Source of the DNA: Trichuris trichiura
Taxonomy: Eukaryota > Nematoda > Enoplea > Trichinellida > Trichuridae
NCBI GenBank assembly: GCA_037903355.1
Contig: JBAJFE010000026.1
Coordinates: forward strand, 5,394,001-5,458,000
Reading direction: 5' to 3'
Length of the DNA stretch: 64,000 nt
In this document: positions 59,640-64,000 of the stretch, in pieces
How the letters are laid out: the number at the start of each line of letters is the position of its first letter
Numbering within the stretch: the first letter of the stretch is position 1
Translations under genes and position numbers: made by a program
The notes under the pieces: generated by a model
Told to the model about the DNA's origin: nothing
Databases searched by the model: none
Seen by the model: the letters and a program-made list of their open reading frames with translations, nothing else

Positions 59640-60110
59640 TAATTTCACCGCTGAGGGTCAGGATAGATCAAAATCCTGAATGGGCTCGAACCCTGAGCTG
59701 GCATGAATGCTGAACACATCGAAGTGTTGAACGGGTCGAAATTCTAAATTGGCCTTTTTCCAGTGGGTTGCGGTGTTGAATAGACTGACATGTCGAATGG
59801 GCAGGTTTCTGAAAAGAAAGAAATGCCGGATATGTTGCGATACTGCATAATTCATATTGCTTAGCTGGTTGGAAATTCAAGACGGATCGAAATCGCGAGA
59901 GGTCAGAATCCTGAACTAGCCTAAGTACTAAACGAGTCAAAAACTTGAACGTGCAGAAATCCTGAAAAGGGGGAAATTCTGAATGGGTCGAAACTTAATG
60001 GACCGATATCCGAAAAGCTTGAAACATCAAATGAGCTACGATCTTGAGTGGTAGAAATTTCGAATGGTTCATAGTAGCCAGTTGGTCGAAACTTCGAATG
60101 GCGGGGGATG
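59640..60110. repeat. degenerate minisatellite, unit about GGGTCGAAATCCTGAATG
   Basis: Some 15-20 imperfect units of 16-20 bp, e.g. GATCAAAATCCTGAATGGGC, GGGTCGAAATTCTAAATTGG, GGATCGAAATCGCGAGAGG, GGGTCGAAACTTAATGGACC, GGTCGAAACTTCGAATGGCG. Because units are not a multiple of three, minus-strand frames with FRIS/FEIS-like peptides arise by chance and should not be called genes. The array ends in a GC-rich GGCGGGGGATGGCCGGGGCGG. Confidence 0.75.
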
Positions 60111-60199
60111 GCCGGGGCGGTGTCCACTGAATAATATAAAAATTCAAAAAAGGGTAGCGTTTCGTAGAGAATAAATGTGAACGCATTCTCGGAGCTCAT

Positions 60200-62210
60200 C
60201 TGTGCCCTCAGGGAAGAAAAGAAGATACCTATCCCGAATAGAGACTATTATACATAACCGTCAGTCGTGAATGTTGGTCGGCTTCTATGGACTATCTGAC
60301 AGCAGTTGTTCACAATTTATCTTTGTAAAGTACTTCACTTCATGATCGTTCATGTACATGAGTGCTTTTTGAACGGTAAACTTTCTTCGCATGCGCACTC
60401 CTTAGATAATCATACATGCAGTAAGCAAACAGTCGCAATTTAGGACAGTCACTCTAAGGACTAGATTTGCTCGTGAGCCCGAACTTTGAATTCCTGCAGG
60501 CTCCTTCTGAAATGTGAACCTCAGCATTCTGGCATTCCAACATAGCAGCCAACGTGATCAAAGATTTTAAATAGGATTTCAAAGATGCCAGAGAAAATAA
60601 AAGGTTTTATTTTGCTTTTATCGCGTAAAACTATTCACGTCATAAAGAGCTACGCGCATCCTTGTACCCTTTACACGAAGTCTCCTTTTCAACGTTTCAT
60701 CTTTTGATCAGTTTATCTACAAATATGACTCACCTACTCAGGTTTCTACGACCAAGCGAGACCTATTGCGCTAGAATGCGCGCCTTTTTATCCTGTTACA
60801 ACTTGCTTTGAAACTTCTGATTACCGTGTCTTCCGCTGCTTTGGCTTAAAAACATCTCTCTGTACTTGTACAATATTGATGGAGCCTGAGCACATCTCAA
60901 CTTTTAAATCGGTTTCTGTGTTCCCGCGGCCAGAACTTATCTTACAGACGTATACCAGCAAAGAAAAATAATGCAAAAATGCAGAATAGCAATTGTTTCT
61001 TGTGTTTTGTATTTCTATATATATTACATGTAGCACGAATTGCGTGTATGTTAAATTGAACTTGCATGCAAAGAATCTGTCTGTTTGCTGTGCGGTCGTA
61101 GCCTGTGTATGCGTGTGTTTCATTGACAATGCGCGCGAATAAACAATCAGCACCCAAGATGACACACCTTTGGCGACGAGTACGCCCTGACCAGGTACCT
61201 ATTCAAAGAACAGAAAACAAACGGTAAACAAGAACAGAAAAAATGATCTGCAGCGCATACTCTGAAACAGCAACAGCGACCAAATGCAAACGAGTGAGAA
61301 TAAAAAGAATAATTTTTAAAATTTATTTATAATTGTTCCATCTCCATATTGGTAAATAGCGTTAATCTTAATACACATTATCTCATTCTAGCTTTCACAT
61401 TTCACGAACTATTCCTTCTGAGAACGCCGAATAACATTAGACCCATTTTCTGAGAACAAGTGTATAATACGGTCTGACATTAGAGCGCAAATAATTTTTA
61501 ATTTACGGTAACTACAACGTTGTCCAGTGATGTTAGGTTAAACGACGCTGCTTTTATTTCGACGCCCTGTTGAATAGATGAAAGTTTTTAGGTAACATAC
61601 AAAAAGCTTCCAAAATTCCACGAAAAACATATGCGAAAAGCTATGCTAAACTGAGTTCCAGGCTATTTAGTCAGGCTCACTTTGTTAGAAACTGTTAAAT
61701 CCAACAGCATCCACAGTATATTAGTATTAATAAAATTTGCATCGTCTGACCTTTTGCTCGAGCCATCGTTTCCAACCTATCCAGCTCATCAGGAATCAGA
61801 GTCATTATAGTATTCCGGAAAAGATTTTCTAAGCTTCTTTGTTCATAGAATTTTACAAGTATCTAAAGGTTCGCGAATTTCATAAGTTATAAAAAAATCT
61901 ATTTATTACGTTCGTGGAAAGACAACATTGTATTCTATCTGCCCTATCGTCAGCGTCATATGTAAAATGTACTGGATGCCTTCTGACTCTCCTGGACAAA
62001 CGTAAAATGCATTTAATCAAACAGGAATTTACATTCGTCGCTGATATGACCAGACTGATTCTGAAAGCCTACTCTTTACATGAAATGAACAAATAACTTT
62101 CCCATAAACAAAGTATACAACTTCTTGAAGCTGTTATTAAAAACTGCGCTTCAAAGGTTGCTGTACTGTGATTTACTGACTGGTTAGATTTTATTTTATT
62201 TTATACTAAA
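60200..62210. other. no supported gene
   Basis: About 2 kb with only short overlapping frames and no recognised repeat. Confidence 0.3.
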
Positions 62211-62223
62211 CTTCTATTTAGAG

Positions 62224-62462
62224 CAGCGTTTCTCAAGTTCAGAATTGTCCTGGCCTTTCCAAAGCGCCGACCTCACCATTACCTCCCCAACCTGGTTGGA
62301 CCGCGATTAGTGAGCTAATTGTTGATCCAGCCACAACTATCGGGAAAACTAGCAAAAAAGACCCAGCAAGGGTATGATGGCGTCACCAACCCGGCAGCAT
62401 AGTTACAAATGCCCTTCAGTTCATCGGCCAGGTGGGCGATATAAACTCCTTGAGAATTGCTG
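62224..62462. mobile_element. old hAT-type MITE
   Basis: Ends CAGCGTTTCTCAAG (62224) and, from the other side, CAGCAATTCTCAAG (62462), with near-duplicated flanks ATTTAGAG (62216-62223) and ATATACAG (62463-62470), 6 of 8 matching. Size 239 bp. The TTCTCAA core links it to the 49.7-kb MITE, but the interiors differ. No coding capacity. Confidence 0.5.
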
Positions 62463-62469
62463 ATATACA

Positions 62470-64000
62470 GAACCGGAAAATACAGACATCTCGGATCTTG
62501 CCTAAAGTACCTACAGGTGCCAGAGAAGCTAACCGTGGATAAGGACCCTAACCTATTTTTTCCAAATAAGCGTTTAATGCACGTTGCATTGAACTGACAG
62601 CTACGTACTGACTGCTTACTGATGCCAATATTAACGCAAAATCATGTTCGGAGCAGTCTCGTCACCGATAGTTCAGACTAGAATAAAAAAAGGAAAAATT
62701 TAGGTACTCTAATGCATTTAACTATTAAAAAGAAAAATTACAATCCGTTAGCTGTTACTGGTGAACTGCGTGTCCGATTTTGCAGCAGACAGTACTACAA
62801 TGTAGGCGTGGTACAGCGGCGGTATGTACAATAGCTAAACAGTTGCTGAAGCCAGGCAAATAAAATAACGTCGCAGATAGAAAACAAGGCACTGTTCATA
62901 TCGGTTGTACGTACGGCGTACAATTAGAAACGCGAAACGTTGAAGCCTGACTAGTCAATGAAAATGGGCAACACAACAATGCATGAGAAAAACGAACTGC
63001 AAGTAAAAAGTTAAAAATCTGTGTGCAAGATGTGACTGGCTTCAATAGCCGCGAACAGGGTATGCAAGCCCGTTTGCGGCTCGCTTTCGACAAACATAGG
63101 AATTGTTGCTGACGAGGCAGGAAACCCTAACGCGTGACCAAAACAATGCGCTTCACTTTGGTATTCAGTTTCAATAACTTTCTCTCGTTTCCAGGTAGAG
63201 CTTTCGAAGTCGGCTTCTGAATTCCTTTGCCTCCGCCGCCAAAACAGCATCCGGCTGCTTAAAGTATACATACATTGTTCATGAAATTGACCACAAGCGA
63301 CCTGATAAAGTATCAGAACGAGGGTAGGAGCTTTCGTCCCGACAAAAAGTAGGAAAACGCTGCGACAAGCAATCAGTCGCTGAATGTAGTCGTTTCACGA
63401 ACGGCTTGCATTTTGTTTGTCGACACTTCATGAGCAGCAACACTGAGATTGCAGTTGGTAAAAACAGTAACGATAGATCAAATGAGAAGTATGATGATAC
63501 TAGGTGTGTTTGGTGGAACCATCTGCTACTTCGTTGTATGGGTTAAACGGTAAACGCGATGCTGAGAGCCGTCACCATCAGATATTTCAAATACAAAGGC
63601 AATGCAAAGCAACGTTTCCAACGTGTCCTTCGTTGTCACTAGCTAAAAGATGCTTTCATTGTCCTAAACAAACGCGTTTTTGTGTTCACTTACTTGCAGA
63701 ATGGTAAAATTCTCAAGCACACTATTCATCATGTAACGTTCCGGCAGCTTTTTCAATTTATGAATGAAGTTGTTCATATATTCACACATCGGCGATCTGT
63801 TGATCCGATAAACAAAACGGCCCTTCTCAAACTTCGGATATTCGTGCTGAAACAGCTAATCATTTAGTATCGAAGGGAATTTTACTCAAACATAATCATT
63901 AACCTCGACTTTTTCCACTACTTGCTTGCCAAAAGAGCATACTTTTGTGGAAACACTGATAGCCATACTGTCGCTGCTTTCATACCTCAAAATAAAGTTG
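62470..64000. other. window end: one unassigned minus-strand frame
   Basis: The frame 63011-63271 (-) includes STWKREKVIETEYQSEAHCF then ALGFPASSATIPMFVESEPQ and could be a terminal exon, since its composition is protein-like. No family is recognised and upstream exons were not identified. Nothing else in the last 1.5 kb is supported. Confidence 0.2.

Noticed and set aside
59668..60199. Two minus-strand frames of about 90 codons with repeated peptide words
   Set aside because: Translation of a degenerate minisatellite; unit length is not a multiple of three.
1..64000. CRISPR arrays, bacterial operons, ribosome binding sites, rRNA genes
   Set aside because: Nothing of the kind is visible; gene structure with GT-AG introns is eukaryotic, and the palindromes are not regularly spaced repeats.

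Overview
This is eukaryotic nuclear DNA and most likely comes from a nematode. Gene density is low, spliced genes have very short GT-AG introns (mostly 47-62 bp), and a short interstitial run of the nematode telomere unit TTAGGC lies near 12.33 kb. A neurofibromin gene, short introns and abundant mariner, Tigger, hAT and Penelope debris would suit an early-branching (clade I, Trichuris/Trichinella-like) worm, but that placement is inference.

Recognisable host genes, left to right: the last eight exons of a neurofibromin (NF1) orthologue (612-2456, +); a two-exon unknown protein with a hydrophobic segment (about 8.25-8.76 kb, +); a CREB3/OASIS-type bZIP factor (about 11.56-16.74 kb, +); a complete TMEM170 gene (21689-22128, +); a 14-exon ribonucleotide reductase large subunit (23217-27483, -), convergent with TMEM170; a two-exon secreted, charged, lysine-rich protein (33635-34161, +); and a Cip/Kip CDK inhibitor (48471-49160, -) whose splice junction builds a p21-like PCNA-binding box. 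The host roles are Ras-GAP signalling, transcription, ER/nuclear membrane shape, dNTP synthesis and cell-cycle braking; the genes do not form one pathway.

The rest is mostly mobile-element debris: a complete but internally deleted 1.9 kb Tigger/pogo element with intact ends and a TA duplication (3250-5149); a second Tigger fragment (35.5-36.0 kb); two mariner fossils (36.07-37.0 kb - and 54.0-54.5 kb +); a hAT/ZBED-like fossil (18.8-20.46 kb, -) and two hAT-type MITEs (49678-49777, 62224-62462); two Penelope-like element (PLE) remnants (31.59-32.15 kb and 43.3-43.83 kb, both -); and a possible solo LTR (39.2-39.5 kb).

The most interesting signal is a dispersed family of short motifs (CTGANGA, about 5-bp helix, GAAA, 4-nt self-complementary segment, 3-bp closing helix) that matches the hammerhead ribozyme core. 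One copy lies 40 nt downstream of a PLE endonuclease stop codon. Others sit inside long inverted-repeat elements at 10.3, 38.7, 50.6 and 57.9 kb, some of which share the PLE terminal sequence. They look like palindromic, non-autonomous derivatives of a hammerhead-carrying PLE.

The ribonucleotide reductase gene carries one frameshift and one broken splice acceptor, so it is either a recent pseudogene/allele or contains assembly errors. Several long stretches hold nothing I can support; they are listed as such.
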